From positions 1 to 64,000 of the forward strand of contig JAKIUU010000005.1 of the NCBI GenBank assembly GCA_021647405.1: a stretch of DNA of 64,000 nucleotides. Direction: 5' to 3'. The stretch comes from Flavobacteriaceae bacterium (GTDB taxonomy: Bacteria; Bacteroidota; Bacteroidia; Flavobacteriales; Flavobacteriaceae). This document shows positions 17,077 to 26,865 of the stretch, one piece after another. Below the pieces are notes generated by a model that had not been told where the DNA came from, searched no databases, and saw nothing but the letters and a program-made list of their open reading frames with translations. Position numbers and translations under genes: made by a program. Within the stretch, counting starts at the first letter, position 1. Every line of letters starts with the position of its first letter.

Positions 17077-18918
17077 ATGAAAAAATTAGGAATACTTTTG
17101 ATATTGGTGTCTTTTATTGCGCAAGGCCAGATTAAAAGGGTAGAGCCGCCTTTTTGGTGGGTAGGTATGAATAACACCCACTTAGAATTGGTGGTTTACG
17201 GGAAAAACATCAACAGGTTTAATGTGAAAATAAAAAGCAGTGGTGTTGTTCTGACAAAAGTGCAAAAAACCGAAAATCCCAATTACTTATTTGTAGATTT
17301 AGACCTTTCTAAAGCCAAAGCAGGCACATTTAAGTTACTGTTTTCACATCCTAAATTAAAGAACTTTAAATACAAATACACTTTAAAAGCCCGTCAAAAA
17401 AATGCCGCCTCGCGCAAAAGTTTCGACAACTCTGATGTTATTTATTTGTTGATGCCCGACCGTTTTGCCAATGGCAATCCCAATAATGATTCGTCATCGG
17501 CTGCGACCGAAAAAGCCAATCGCACTGATAAAGGTGGCCGTCATGGCGGCGATATTCAAGGTGTTATCAATCACTTAGACTATATTAAAGAATTGGGCGC
17601 TACCACTATTTGGAGCACGCCGCTGTTAGAAGATAACCTCCCTACTTATTCGTACCACGGCTATGCTATTACCGATACCTATAAAATCGATCCGCGTTAC
17701 GGCACCAATCAAGATTATAAAAATCTGGCTACAGAAGCCCACAAAAAAGGTTTGAAATTGGTAATGGACTACGTTACCAATCACTGGGGTAGTTTACATT
17801 GGATGATAAAAGACCTCCCTACAAAAAATTGGGTGCATCAATTTCCAAAATTCCAACGGTCCAATTATCGCATGACAACGCAATTTGATGCTTATGCCTC
17901 AAAAATTGATGCGCATCTGTGTATGGACGGTTGGTTTGATACCACCATGCCCGACCTTAACCAAAGCAATCCGCTGGTTTTAAAATACCTCATTCAAAAT
18001 GCCATTTGGTGGATAGAATATGCAGGGCTTGACGGATTACGCGTCGATACCTATTCTTACAACGATAAAAAAGGTATCGCTGCTTGGACCAAAGCCATAA
18101 CCGACGAATACCCGAATTTTAACATAGCTGGCGAAGTAATGATGCACCAACAATCGCAAATTGCCTATTGGCAAAAAGACAGTAAACTGGCAGCTATTCA
18201 GAATTACAACTCGCATTTACCTGCTGTAATGGACTTTACCTTACATGATGCCGTAGCACAGGTTTTTAACGAAGATAAGGCCACTTGGGATAAAGGGATG
18301 ATTAAGGTTTATAAAAATTTTGCCAACGATTATTTGTACCCCAATCCCTACAATACCTTTGTTTTTATAGAAAATCACGATACCAACCGCTTTAACCAAA
18401 TTTATAAAAGCGATTTTAACAAGTATAAACTGGCTATGGCTTTGATTGCTACCGTTCGTGGTATTCCGCAAATTTATTACGGCAGCGAAATTGGTATGAT
18501 GGGCGATAAAAATCAAGGGGATGGCGATATTCGGCGCGATTTTCCCGGCGGATGGACTAACGATAAACAAAATGCTTTTACAGCAGCAGGGCGCAATGAC
18601 GCGCAACAAAAATGGTTTGCTTTTACCAAAAAATTACTGAATTGGCGCCAAAAAAATACGGCTGTTCAAACAGGTAAATTCAGCCATTACATCCCACAAA
18701 ACAATGTGTATGTGTATTTTAGACATGATACATCTAAAACTGTTATGGTGGTTTTAAACAACAACGCAAAAGCGCAAATCTTAAGCCTGCAACGCTTTTC
18801 CGAAAATTTAAAGGGCTTTACAAAAGGCACCGACGTTCTTTCGGGCGAAAGCTTTGATTTTACCAATACAAGCATTAAGGTAAAAGGGAAAACACCTTTA
18901 ATTATTGAATTATACTAA
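17077..18918 (+). CDS. Periplasmic GH13 neopullulanase/cyclomaltodextrinase-like enzyme (SusA-like)
   Basis: A 613-residue protein with a short signal peptide ending near residue 18 (AQGQ) and no lipobox. An N-terminal cyclomaltodextrinase-type Ig domain (about 19-105, starting RVEPPFWWVGM) precedes the GH13 barrel from about 120. Active-site residues are Asp324 (GLRVDTY), Glu353 (IAGEVM) and Asp435 (IENHDTNRF), with MDYVTNHWG at 230-238, and a C-terminal beta domain follows. This matches SusA-type neopullulanases that hydrolyse imported maltodextrins in the periplasm. The gene starts 51 bases after maltose phosphorylase and almost touches the GH31 gene (one-base gap), so it is operonic. Confidence 0.93.
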   Translation: MKKLGILLILVSFIAQGQIKRVEPPFWWVGMNNTHLELVVYGKNINRFNVKIKSSGVVLTKVQKTENPNYLFVDLDLSKAKAGTFKLLFSHPKLKNFKYKYTLKARQKNAASRKSFDNSDVIYLLMPDRFANGNPNNDSSSAATEKANRTDKGGRHGGDIQGVINHLDYIKELGATTIWSTPLLEDNLPTYSYHGYAITDTYKIDPRYGTNQDYKNLATEAHKKGLKLVMDYVTNHWGSLHWMIKDLPTKNWVHQFPKFQRSNYRMTTQFDAYASKIDAHLCMDGWFDTTMPDLNQSNPLVLKYLIQNAIWWIEYAGLDGLRVDTYSYNDKKGIAAWTKAITDEYPNFNIAGEVMMHQQSQIAYWQKDSKLAAIQNYNSHLPAVMDFTLHDAVAQVFNEDKATWDKGMIKVYKNFANDYLYPNPYNTFVFIENHDTNRFNQIYKSDFNKYKLAMALIATVRGIPQIYYGSEIGMMGDKNQGDGDIRRDFPGGWTNDKQNAFTAAGRNDAQQKWFAFTKKLLNWRQKNTAVQTGKFSHYIPQNNVYVYFRHDTSKTVMVVLNNNAKAQILSLQRFSENLKGFTKGTDVLSGESFDFTNTSIKVKGKTPLIIELY

Positions 18919-18919
18919 A

Positions 18920-21310
18920 ATGATAAAATTAAATAAGCTTCTATTTTTTGCTTTACTTCTCAGTTTTTTCGCTTTAAGCGGACAAAACAGTCAGCGTATT
19001 TTTAAGGATTATACAAACAGAAATACTGTTGTTAAAATCACCACTAACGATGGGGTTTACCTTATAAAACCTTATTCCAAAAAAATTGTCGAAACGGCGT
19101 TTATACCTGCCGGAGAAACTTTTAACCCCAAATCTCAAGCTGTTGTTTTAACACCAAACGGCACCGTTTTTTCGGTTAACGAGAAAGAAAATAGCATCAC
19201 TTTGACCACAAAAGGCCTTTCGGTAAAAATCACCAAAATACCTTTTCAAATTACTTATTATTACAAAAACAAAGAACTGATTTCTGAGCGCAAGGGCTAT
19301 ATGAAATCCGATAAATATCAGATTTTAGATTTTAATTTAACCCCCGATGAAATTTTATATGGCGGCGGTGCGCGGGCTTTGCCTATGAACCGCCGTGGCT
19401 ACAAATTACAACTGTACAACCGTGCCCGCTACGGTTACGAAACCGATGCGCCTTTGATGAATTATACCCTGCCTTTGGTCTATTCGTCAAAAAAATATGC
19501 TGTGCTTTTTGACAATGCGCCTATTGGTTATTTAGATTTAGACAGCAAAAAAGACAACTCTCTGCAATATCAAACCATAAGCGGGCGTAAAACCTATCAG
19601 GTTATTGCGAGCGATACCTGGCTAGATTTGGTCAATCAATACACAACGCTTACAGGTAAGCAACCTATGATTCCACGTTGGGCTTTGGGTAATTTTTCGA
19701 GTAGGTTTGGTTATCATTCTCAAAAAGAAGTTCTCAGTACTATTAACGCTTTTAAAAAAGACAGTATTCCCGTTGATGCCGTTATTATAGACCTTTACTG
19801 GTTTGGCAAAACCATAAAAGGTACGATGGGAAATCTCAATTTTTACAAAGATTCTTTTCCATCGCCTAAAAAAATGATTGCCGATCTTAAAACAAAAGGC
19901 ATTAAAACTATTTTGGTTACAGAACCCTTTATTTTAAAAACATCTGATAGGTGGCAAGAAGTGGTCAATGCCGGTGTTTTAGGCAAAAACAAACTGGGGA
20001 GACCTTATGAATTCGATTTTTACTTTGGGCATACAGGATTGTTAGATATTTTTAAACCATCGGGTAAAAAATGGTTTTGGAACATTTATAAAACCTTTAC
20101 CAAAAACTACGGTGTAGCTGGATGGTGGGGCGATTTGGGTGAACCCGAAGTCCATCCCAGCGATATGATTCACGCCACAGGTACCGCCGATGAAGTCCAC
20201 AATATTTACGGACATAATTGGGCCAAATTGGTTTACAAAGGCTACCAAAAAGATTTTCCAAACCAACGCCCTTTTATTTTAATGCGTGCCGGTTATTCTG
20301 GGTCGCAACGCTATGGTTTGATTCCTTGGTCTGGCGATGTAAACCGTTCTTGGGGCGGGCTGCAATCGCAACCCGCTATTGCCCTGCAAATGGGCATGCA
20401 AGGTTTAGGCTATATGCACTCTGATTTGGGGGGCTTTGCCGGAGGTAATCTTGATGACGAACTCTACACACGTTGGTTACAATACGGTGTTTTTCAACCT
20501 ATTTACCGCCCTCATGGGCAAGAAGAAGTGCCCAGCGAACCTGTTTTTAGAGAAGTCAAAACAAAAGCATTGGCTAAAAATGCCATCGTTTTACGTTATC
20601 AACTCTTACCTTATAATTATACTTTGGCTTTCGAAAACCACGTTAACGGCACCCCCCTTATGCGGCCTTTGTTTTTTGAAGAAACAGCCAACAAAGCGGC
20701 CTTAACCAACGATAAATCCTACCTGTGGGGGCACGATTTTTTAGTGAGTCCTGTGGTCAAAGTGGGCTTAAAAACGCAAGCTGTTACATTTCCTTCAAAC
20801 AGTAATTGGTTCGATTTTTATACCGATGTTAAAATTGCCGGTGGGCAAACCAAAGAGATTACTTTGCACAAAAATTATATTCCCACTTATGTGCGGGGTG
20901 GGGCCTTTATCCCCAGAATAAAAACCATTCAGAATACAGAGGCCTACAGTCTTAAAAACTTTGACTTGCATTTTTATTACGATGCCGCTGTTACAAAAAG
21001 TACGGGGAAACTGTACAATGACGATGGCAAAACCCCTCAAGATTTTGAAAAAGGAGCCTACGAAATTCTTCGTTTTTACAGTAAGACTAAAAAACAACAT
21101 CTCATCATAAAAATAACGACTCAATTGGGTTCTCGCATGACTTTTTATAACAAAACGGTTGATTTAATAATCCACAATATTGCCAAAAAACCTGTAAAAG
21201 TAAGGGGTTACAATTTTGTGTGGTCGCTAAAAAACAACACCCTAACTATACCTGTTAAACTCAATAACAGCCATCCCAAAAGCATTAATATAAAATTATC
21301 GTCGCAATGA
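18920..21310 (+). CDS. GH31 alpha-glucosidase (SusB-role)
   Basis: I use the ATG at 18920, one base after the preceding stop, because it opens directly into a signal peptide (MIKLNKLLFFALLLSFFALS). An upstream TTG at 18905 overlaps the preceding gene and is less likely. The 796-residue product has the GH31 N-terminal beta domain with ILYGGGARALPMNRRG. The barrel holds nucleophile Asp405 in WWGDLGEPEVHP and the probable acid/base Asp473 in WSGDVNRSW, and C-terminal beta domains follow. It would release glucose from non-reducing ends of maltodextrins in the periplasm, the job done by the GH97 SusB in Bacteroides. It overlaps the next gene by ATGA at 21307. Confidence 0.93.
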   Translation: MIKLNKLLFFALLLSFFALSGQNSQRIFKDYTNRNTVVKITTNDGVYLIKPYSKKIVETAFIPAGETFNPKSQAVVLTPNGTVFSVNEKENSITLTTKGLSVKITKIPFQITYYYKNKELISERKGYMKSDKYQILDFNLTPDEILYGGGARALPMNRRGYKLQLYNRARYGYETDAPLMNYTLPLVYSSKKYAVLFDNAPIGYLDLDSKKDNSLQYQTISGRKTYQVIASDTWLDLVNQYTTLTGKQPMIPRWALGNFSSRFGYHSQKEVLSTINAFKKDSIPVDAVIIDLYWFGKTIKGTMGNLNFYKDSFPSPKKMIADLKTKGIKTILVTEPFILKTSDRWQEVVNAGVLGKNKLGRPYEFDFYFGHTGLLDIFKPSGKKWFWNIYKTFTKNYGVAGWWGDLGEPEVHPSDMIHATGTADEVHNIYGHNWAKLVYKGYQKDFPNQRPFILMRAGYSGSQRYGLIPWSGDVNRSWGGLQSQPAIALQMGMQGLGYMHSDLGGFAGGNLDDELYTRWLQYGVFQPIYRPHGQEEVPSEPVFREVKTKALAKNAIVLRYQLLPYNYTLAFENHVNGTPLMRPLFFEETANKAALTNDKSYLWGHDFLVSPVVKVGLKTQAVTFPSNSNWFDFYTDVKIAGGQTKEITLHKNYIPTYVRGGAFIPRIKTIQNTEAYSLKNFDLHFYYDAAVTKSTGKLYNDDGKTPQDFEKGAYEILRFYSKTKKQHLIIKITTQLGSRMTFYNKTVDLIIHNIAKKPVKVRGYNFVWSLKNNTLTIPVKLNNSHPKSINIKLSSQ

Positions 21311-22974
21311 AAAAATACCTAGTCCTTATAATATTGTTTTTTGCAATGGCAAGTTGCGCCGAAAAAAACAAAAAAGAACTCGTTTCTTCTAATGCGACTC
21401 AAAAACCCTTTGTTTGGGAGAACGCCTCCATTTACTTTTTGTTGACAGATAGATTTTACAATGCCGATACAACTAACGATGTTAATTTTAACCGCACAAA
21501 AACAACTGCAAAACTGCGTGGTTTTGAAGGCGGCGACATCAAAGGCATCACCCAAAAAATTAAAGAAGGTTACTTTACCGATTTAGGCATCAACGCTATT
21601 TGGCTGACACCTGTTGTAGAACAAATTCACGGTATTGTTAACGAAGGCTCCGGTCCAACCTACGGTTTTCATGGCTATTGGACCAAAGATTGGACGGCTT
21701 TAGATCCCAACTATGGTACCGCAGCAGATTTAAAAAATTTGGTAGAAGTTGCCCATAAAAATAACATTCGCATTGTGCTTGACGCCGTTATAAACCACAC
21801 AGGACCGGTTACCGAAGTTGATAAGGTTTGGCCCTCAGATTGGGTGCGAACAAGCCCTCAATGTACCTACAAAAATTATGCGAGTACCACAAGCTGTACT
21901 TTGGTTAAAAACCTCCCCGATGTTAAAACAGAAAGTACTGTTGCCGTTGAAGTGCCCAAACAACTGGCGGAAAAATGGAAAGCCGAAGGCCGTTATAAAC
22001 AAGAAATGGCAACGTTAGACGCCTTTTTTAAACGGACAGGCTACCCTAGAACGCCCCGTTATTACATCATTAAATGGCTAACAGATTATATAAGCGAATT
22101 TGGTATAGACGGCTACAGAGCCGATACTGTTAAGCATCTAGAAGAAAGTGTGTGGCACACTTTTAAAACAGAATGTAATTATGCTTTCGCCAAATGGAAA
22201 AAAGACAACCCGCATAAAGTTTTAGATGATAACGCCTTTTACCTTGTGGGTGAAGTGTATAATTATGGTGTTTGGAGTGGTCAGGATTTTGATTTTGGCG
22301 ATAAAAAAGTGAATTATTTTAACAACGGATTCAACAGTCTTATCAACTTTGAATTTAAATGGAATGCTGCCCAAAAAACCTACGAAGAACTCTTTTCACG
22401 CTATTCAAACATTTTAAATAACCAACTCAAAGGCTTTGGCACTTTAAACTATATCAGTTCACATGACGATGGGCAACCCTTTGATAAGACACGCAAAAAA
22501 CCGTTCGAATCGGCTACAAAATTATTGTTAAGCCCGGGCACTTCGCAAGTGTATTATGGCGATGAATCGGCGCGCCCTTTAATTGTTAAAGGCGCCAATG
22601 GCGATGCCAATTTGCGCTCTAATATGAATTGGGATGCCATTGCAAATAACGCCAAAACCAATGCTATTTTAACACATTGGCAAAAACTGGGCAGGTTTAG
22701 AAACAATCATGTGTCGGTTGGGGCGGGTGTTCATAAAATGATTAGCCAACAACCCTATGTTTTTCAAAGAACGTACACAAAAGACAACTATACCGATGCT
22801 GTGGTTATAGGTTTAGACTTAAATAAAGGTCCTAAAGAAATTAAAGTGGCCTCTGTTTTTACTGATGGCATGCTTTTAACCGATGCCTATTCGGGTCTCG
22901 AAGCAACCGTTACAAATGGCAAAATAAAACTAGACAGTCCGTTTACAATTGTATTATTAGAGTCAAAAAAATAA
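21307..22974 (+). CDS. GH13 alpha-amylase lipoprotein (MalS-like)
   Basis: A 555-residue lipoprotein (lipobox AMASC, Cys17). The barrel starts near residue 38 (WENASIYFLLTDRF) and contains GFEGGDIKG and LDAVINHTG. Catalytic residues are Asp273 (GYRADTV), Glu316 (YLVGEVYN) and Asp387 (SSHDDG). The long insertion at about 165-245, with PSDWVRTSPQCTY and paired cysteines, resembles periplasmic alpha-amylases of the MalS group. It is coupled by a four-base overlap to the GH31 gene. The lipid anchor places it on the periplasmic or outer face of the outer membrane; which face cannot be decided, although a run of Lys rather than acidic residues follows the cysteine. Confidence 0.92.
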   Translation: MKKYLVLIILFFAMASCAEKNKKELVSSNATQKPFVWENASIYFLLTDRFYNADTTNDVNFNRTKTTAKLRGFEGGDIKGITQKIKEGYFTDLGINAIWLTPVVEQIHGIVNEGSGPTYGFHGYWTKDWTALDPNYGTAADLKNLVEVAHKNNIRIVLDAVINHTGPVTEVDKVWPSDWVRTSPQCTYKNYASTTSCTLVKNLPDVKTESTVAVEVPKQLAEKWKAEGRYKQEMATLDAFFKRTGYPRTPRYYIIKWLTDYISEFGIDGYRADTVKHLEESVWHTFKTECNYAFAKWKKDNPHKVLDDNAFYLVGEVYNYGVWSGQDFDFGDKKVNYFNNGFNSLINFEFKWNAAQKTYEELFSRYSNILNNQLKGFGTLNYISSHDDGQPFDKTRKKPFESATKLLLSPGTSQVYYGDESARPLIVKGANGDANLRSNMNWDAIANNAKTNAILTHWQKLGRFRNNHVSVGAGVHKMISQQPYVFQRTYTKDNYTDAVVIGLDLNKGPKEIKVASVFTDGMLLTDAYSGLEATVTNGKIKLDSPFTIVLLESKK

Positions 22975-22995
22975 CTAGAATTAAAGTCCTTAAAA

Positions 22996-24414
22996 ATGAA
23001 AAAGCTATTATTTCTTTTCGTCCCCATTATTTTATTTTCTTGTCAAGAAAATAAACCAAAAAAACCTGTCATTAACGAATTGCCGCCAATTTCTGACGCA
23101 GTATTAGAAACAGCCGTTATTTACGAAGCCAACATCCGTCAATATTCGGTTGCAGGTACTTTTAATGAATTCACAAAAGACATTCCAAAACTTAAAAAAT
23201 TGGGTGTTAAAATTATTTGGGTGATGCCTATTTTCCCCATTTCTAAAACCAAACGCAAAGCCACCGGAGGTGATTTTGCTTCATTAATTAAAGACCCTGA
23301 AGAACGCAAAAAAGCCTTGGGCAGTTATTATGCTGTTTCAGATTTTACCAAAGTAAATCCGGAGTTTGGCACGATTGAAGATTTTAGAACGCTGTTAAAT
23401 ACAGCCCATCAAAACGGCATGTATGTCATTTTAGATTGGGTGCCCAATCATACAGGTTGGAACCACATATGGTTGAAAACCAACCCCGAATTTTACACAA
23501 AAAATACCCAAGGCGAAATAACAGAGCCCTTAAAAGCTGATGGGTCTCCTGTTGGCTGGGCCGATGTAGCCGATTTAAATTATGACAATAAAGGCTTAAG
23601 AAAAGAGATGGTTAAAGAAATGAACTATTGGCTTACTCAAGAAGATGTAGATGGTTTTAGATGCGATGTGGCCGGTTCTGTCCCTACCGATTTTTGGCAA
23701 GAAGCCATCCCACAACTGCGGGCTAAAAAAGATATTTTTATGTTGGCCGAAGCCTGGGAACCCGCATTGTTAAAAGACCACTTGTTTGATATGGCTTATA
23801 GTTGGGATACACATCATAAAATGAACGCTATGGCACAGGGCAAAGAAAACGTAAAAGCCTGGGATAATAGAATGACGCAAATTGACACATTGTACGAAAA
23901 AGATGATATTTTGATGAATTTTATCACCAATCACGACGAAAATTCTTGGAATGGCTCTGTAAAAGAACGTATGGGCAATGCTTCTGAAGCGATGTTGGCA
24001 CTGTCTTATGCCGCGCCCGGTATGCCTTTAATTTACAGTGGCCAAGAATACGATTTAAATAAAAGACTTCTGTTTTTTGAAAAAGATACCATTCCAAAAA
24101 CAAAAGGAAAGGTTTGGCCTTTACTTGCAAAATTAGGGGCTTTAAAAGCAAACAACAAAGCCCTAAATGGGGGTAAAAAGGCTGCTCTTTACACCCGTTT
24201 AAAAACGTCAAACAATGAGTCTATTCTGGCTTTTTTACGTAAAAAAGATACCGAAGAGCTTATTTATATGGCAAATTTATCATCCAATATAGCTGTTTTT
24301 AAACCCGAATTTTCTGGTGTATTTACAGATGCTTTAACAGGATCTAAAGTGGTTTTAAAACGAAAAAAAGAGAAGCGTTTTGCTCCTTGGGAGTACCATA
24401 TTTTGATAAAGTAA
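22996..24414 (+). CDS. GH13 alpha-amylase lipoprotein (SusG-role)
   Basis: A 472-residue lipoprotein with lipobox ILFSC (Cys16). The GH13 barrel begins at about residue 38 (TAVIYEANIRQYS). It contains WVMPIFPIS and LDWVPNHTG, with catalytic Asp224 (GFRCDVA), Glu252 (LAEAWE) and Asp314 (TNHDEN), and a short C-terminal beta domain. No separate starch-binding module is present, unlike SusG with its CBM58 insertion. It is the last gene of the plus-strand operon, 21 bases after the previous one. It probably cuts alpha-1,4-glucan at the membrane; division of labour with the other three GH13 enzymes cannot be read from sequence. Confidence 0.92.
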   Translation: MKKLLFLFVPIILFSCQENKPKKPVINELPPISDAVLETAVIYEANIRQYSVAGTFNEFTKDIPKLKKLGVKIIWVMPIFPISKTKRKATGGDFASLIKDPEERKKALGSYYAVSDFTKVNPEFGTIEDFRTLLNTAHQNGMYVILDWVPNHTGWNHIWLKTNPEFYTKNTQGEITEPLKADGSPVGWADVADLNYDNKGLRKEMVKEMNYWLTQEDVDGFRCDVAGSVPTDFWQEAIPQLRAKKDIFMLAEAWEPALLKDHLFDMAYSWDTHHKMNAMAQGKENVKAWDNRMTQIDTLYEKDDILMNFITNHDENSWNGSVKERMGNASEAMLALSYAAPGMPLIYSGQEYDLNKRLLFFEKDTIPKTKGKVWPLLAKLGALKANNKALNGGKKAALYTRLKTSNNESILAFLRKKDTEELIYMANLSSNIAVFKPEFSGVFTDALTGSKVVLKRKKEKRFAPWEYHILIK

Positions 24415-24487
24415 ACTGCGCTTATCATTATGTGATTCCGCGGGTCACATTGATGGGGCGGATGATTGGTTGGGCTACTAAAATAAT

Positions 24488-26800
24488 TTATTTCACCTCA
24501 TTTAAAGGAACCACAATGGTATAACAAGTGCCTTTGTTGGGTGCTGAGTCAACGGTTACTCTTCCGTTGAGCAAGCTTACACGACGTTCAATATTTTTAA
24601 GTCCTGTTCCTTTATTTTCTCTTTTTATCTTATCAAAATCTATACCCACGCCATTGTCTTTGATTTCGAGTTTTAGCAGGGTTTTATTTTTTTTGCTAAT
24701 ACTGATAGAAGCCTTTTTAGCCAAAGAATGGCGGGTAATATTGGTAGAAACCTCTTGTGTAATTCTGTAAAGATTTGTTTTAATTTCTTTGTCTATTTCA
24801 TCTTCTTTTACGCCTTTACAGGTAAAACTAAATTTAATATTTTTAGAATTGCTATAGTCAATACAAATATGTTCTATGGCTTTTAAAAAACCTTTTTCTT
24901 TTAATATTTTAGACATGAGGCCATGGGCTATATTTCGGGCTTCGTTAGTGGCGCTCAAATTGAGTTCTCTAATTTTAGAAAGAAAATCGGTTGTCTTTTC
25001 ATCGGTGCCTTTATCTAATTTCATCAGCACATCAATATACATGGCTTCGGCGGCTAAAATCTGGCTGATGCCGTCGTGTAATTCTTCTCCAAAAGCTTGT
25101 TTTTCTATTTCCTGCGCTTCAACAAAGGCCGAAATAAAGTTGCGTTCTAGTTTGCGTTTATCGCTTACATCTTGTAAAACAACATATATCTTTTTTGTTT
25201 CGGCATCGTAAATACCATGATTTAAAAGGTTTCTTACTCGTTTGGTTTTTAAATTCTTAAATCTAATTTCAATACTTAGGGCTTCATTGTCAATAAATAC
25301 AGTATTGTTAAAAAGCACTTCAAATTTTTTCTTGTCTAATTCATTAATAGCCGCTTCAAATTCTTTTAAAGTAATTTCATTACTATCAAAGCCCGTTACC
25401 AATTTTGCCCCATTAGATAAATTGATTTTTTTTGTTTCTAAATCTAAAACCCAGTTGCCTAGCTGGGCCGACTTTTCGGCACGATTAAGGCGGTTCCGAT
25501 TGTCTAAAATCTCGGCTTCAGCAGTTTTAAGCGAAGTAATATCTATAACAGTGCCAATTAATTCTTCAGGAGTGCCATCTTCGTCATAAGACAAATCGGC
25601 AATGGTGTGAACCCAAAAAACGGAACCATCTGAAGGACGAATGTTGCGGTGCTCTATATTGTAAGGGATGCGCTTTGTAATGGCTTTTTGCAATGCTTTT
25701 TTGACTTTAGCAGCATCATCTGGATGAACAATATCACGTATAAAATCTCCAGACATAGTGGGTTTGGTTTCGTTAAGCCCATAGAGTTTGTTTATTTCGG
25801 GCGAAGTTTCTATCAAGTCGGTCTTTAAATCCCAAAACAAAAACGCCATTCCCGCCGATTTTTGTGAGAGTATTAATTTTTGTTGGCTTTTTTCAAATTT
25901 GGCATAGGCTTTTTTAACCTGCCTGCGCAAGGTATAAACCCAAACAACGCCAATAAAAATAATTACCGATAAGACAAAAACAATATTTAACAGCAATTGG
26001 TAGTTAAATGATTTTTTAGGTACTTTGGCAATCCAGACATCAATTTCGTTGTAGTAAAAGGAGTCTTTATTGGCTTTCCAAGCCTTTAATGTTTTATCTA
26101 TTTTAGTTAAGATATCGGCGTTACGTCCTTTTTTTGTTGCAAATAACAAGTGGTTGGGTGCAAAAACGATGTTGCTATTTTTGATAAAATAATTTTTGCT
26201 AAGGCTGTACCCCACAAAATTATTGATAACACCTGCATCTACTTCTTTGTCTTCAATGGCTCTGATTATAGATTCGTAATCGGGATAGTTTTTAAAACTC
26301 AGATTGACCCCAAAATCGGAAGCTGTCTTTTTAAATGCAATACCATTGGTACCCCCTTTTAAAACCCCTATTTTTTTATTTTTTAAATCGGATAAATGCT
26401 CAATATTAGAATCTTGCGCTATAAATAGCTCACCCCACATGGTTAGCAGGGGTTCTTTGTTAAAATCAATCAGGCTGTCATGTTCGGGCAGATAAATAAT
26501 ATTGTTCATCAAATCTATATTGCCCTTTAGGAGGGTGTTGTAAAGACTGTCCCAAGAGCCAAAAACATAATCTATTTTCCAATTGTATTTTTTAGATAAT
26601 TCTCCTAAAATTTCAGGATACAATCCTGAAGCCACACCGTTTTTATAATATTCTAAGGGCGGATTGTGATAAATCCCCATGCGGATATGTCTTTGTTGTT
26701 TGGGTTTATTTTGCGCACTAGAAGATGTGAAGAATGCAGAATATAGAACAAAAAAGCAAGTCAAAAAAATGACTTTATTAAGGGGGTTAATTTTGGTCAT
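24488..26800 (-). CDS. Sensor histidine kinase with solute-binding (SBP_bac_3) sensor domain
   Basis: A 770-residue membrane kinase. A signal/TM segment (about 9-29) leads to a periplasmic domain of the family-3 solute-binding type (about 36-262, with GLYPEILGELSKKYNWKIDY and LKNKKIGVLKGGTN). Then come one transmembrane helix (269-291), two PAS domains (about 305-425, with the HPDD motif, and 435-550), a HisKA_3-type dimerisation domain with phospho-acceptor His575 in EELHDGISQ, and a HATPase (NGVGIDFD, GTGLKNIERRV). Such kinases sense a small molecule through the Venus-flytrap domain. The kinase core is nearly identical to those of two other genes in the cluster. It ends 74 bases from the convergent amylase operon. 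Ligand and partner regulator are unknown. Confidence 0.9.
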   Translation of the reverse strand: MTKINPLNKVIFLTCFFVLYSAFFTSSSAQNKPKQQRHIRMGIYHNPPLEYYKNGVASGLYPEILGELSKKYNWKIDYVFGSWDSLYNTLLKGNIDLMNNIIYLPEHDSLIDFNKEPLLTMWGELFIAQDSNIEHLSDLKNKKIGVLKGGTNGIAFKKTASDFGVNLSFKNYPDYESIIRAIEDKEVDAGVINNFVGYSLSKNYFIKNSNIVFAPNHLLFATKKGRNADILTKIDKTLKAWKANKDSFYYNEIDVWIAKVPKKSFNYQLLLNIVFVLSVIIFIGVVWVYTLRRQVKKAYAKFEKSQQKLILSQKSAGMAFLFWDLKTDLIETSPEINKLYGLNETKPTMSGDFIRDIVHPDDAAKVKKALQKAITKRIPYNIEHRNIRPSDGSVFWVHTIADLSYDEDGTPEELIGTVIDITSLKTAEAEILDNRNRLNRAEKSAQLGNWVLDLETKKINLSNGAKLVTGFDSNEITLKEFEAAINELDKKKFEVLFNNTVFIDNEALSIEIRFKNLKTKRVRNLLNHGIYDAETKKIYVVLQDVSDKRKLERNFISAFVEAQEIEKQAFGEELHDGISQILAAEAMYIDVLMKLDKGTDEKTTDFLSKIRELNLSATNEARNIAHGLMSKILKEKGFLKAIEHICIDYSNSKNIKFSFTCKGVKEDEIDKEIKTNLYRITQEVSTNITRHSLAKKASISISKKNKTLLKLEIKDNGVGIDFDKIKRENKGTGLKNIERRVSLLNGRVTVDSAPNKGTCYTIVVPLNEVK

Positions 26801-26865
26801 ATTTTTTAAAAAACTAAAAAAGCTTGTGCAATATAGTCATTTGACGGCACTTGACATAATATTTT

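Noticed and set aside
18905..18919. TTG start for the GH31 enzyme
   Set aside because: It lies inside the preceding gene; the ATG at 18920 opens straight into a signal peptide.
24415..24487. Possible terminator hairpin (TGTGA...TCACA) between convergent genes
   Set aside because: The arms are only five bases with a nine-base loop and no T-run.
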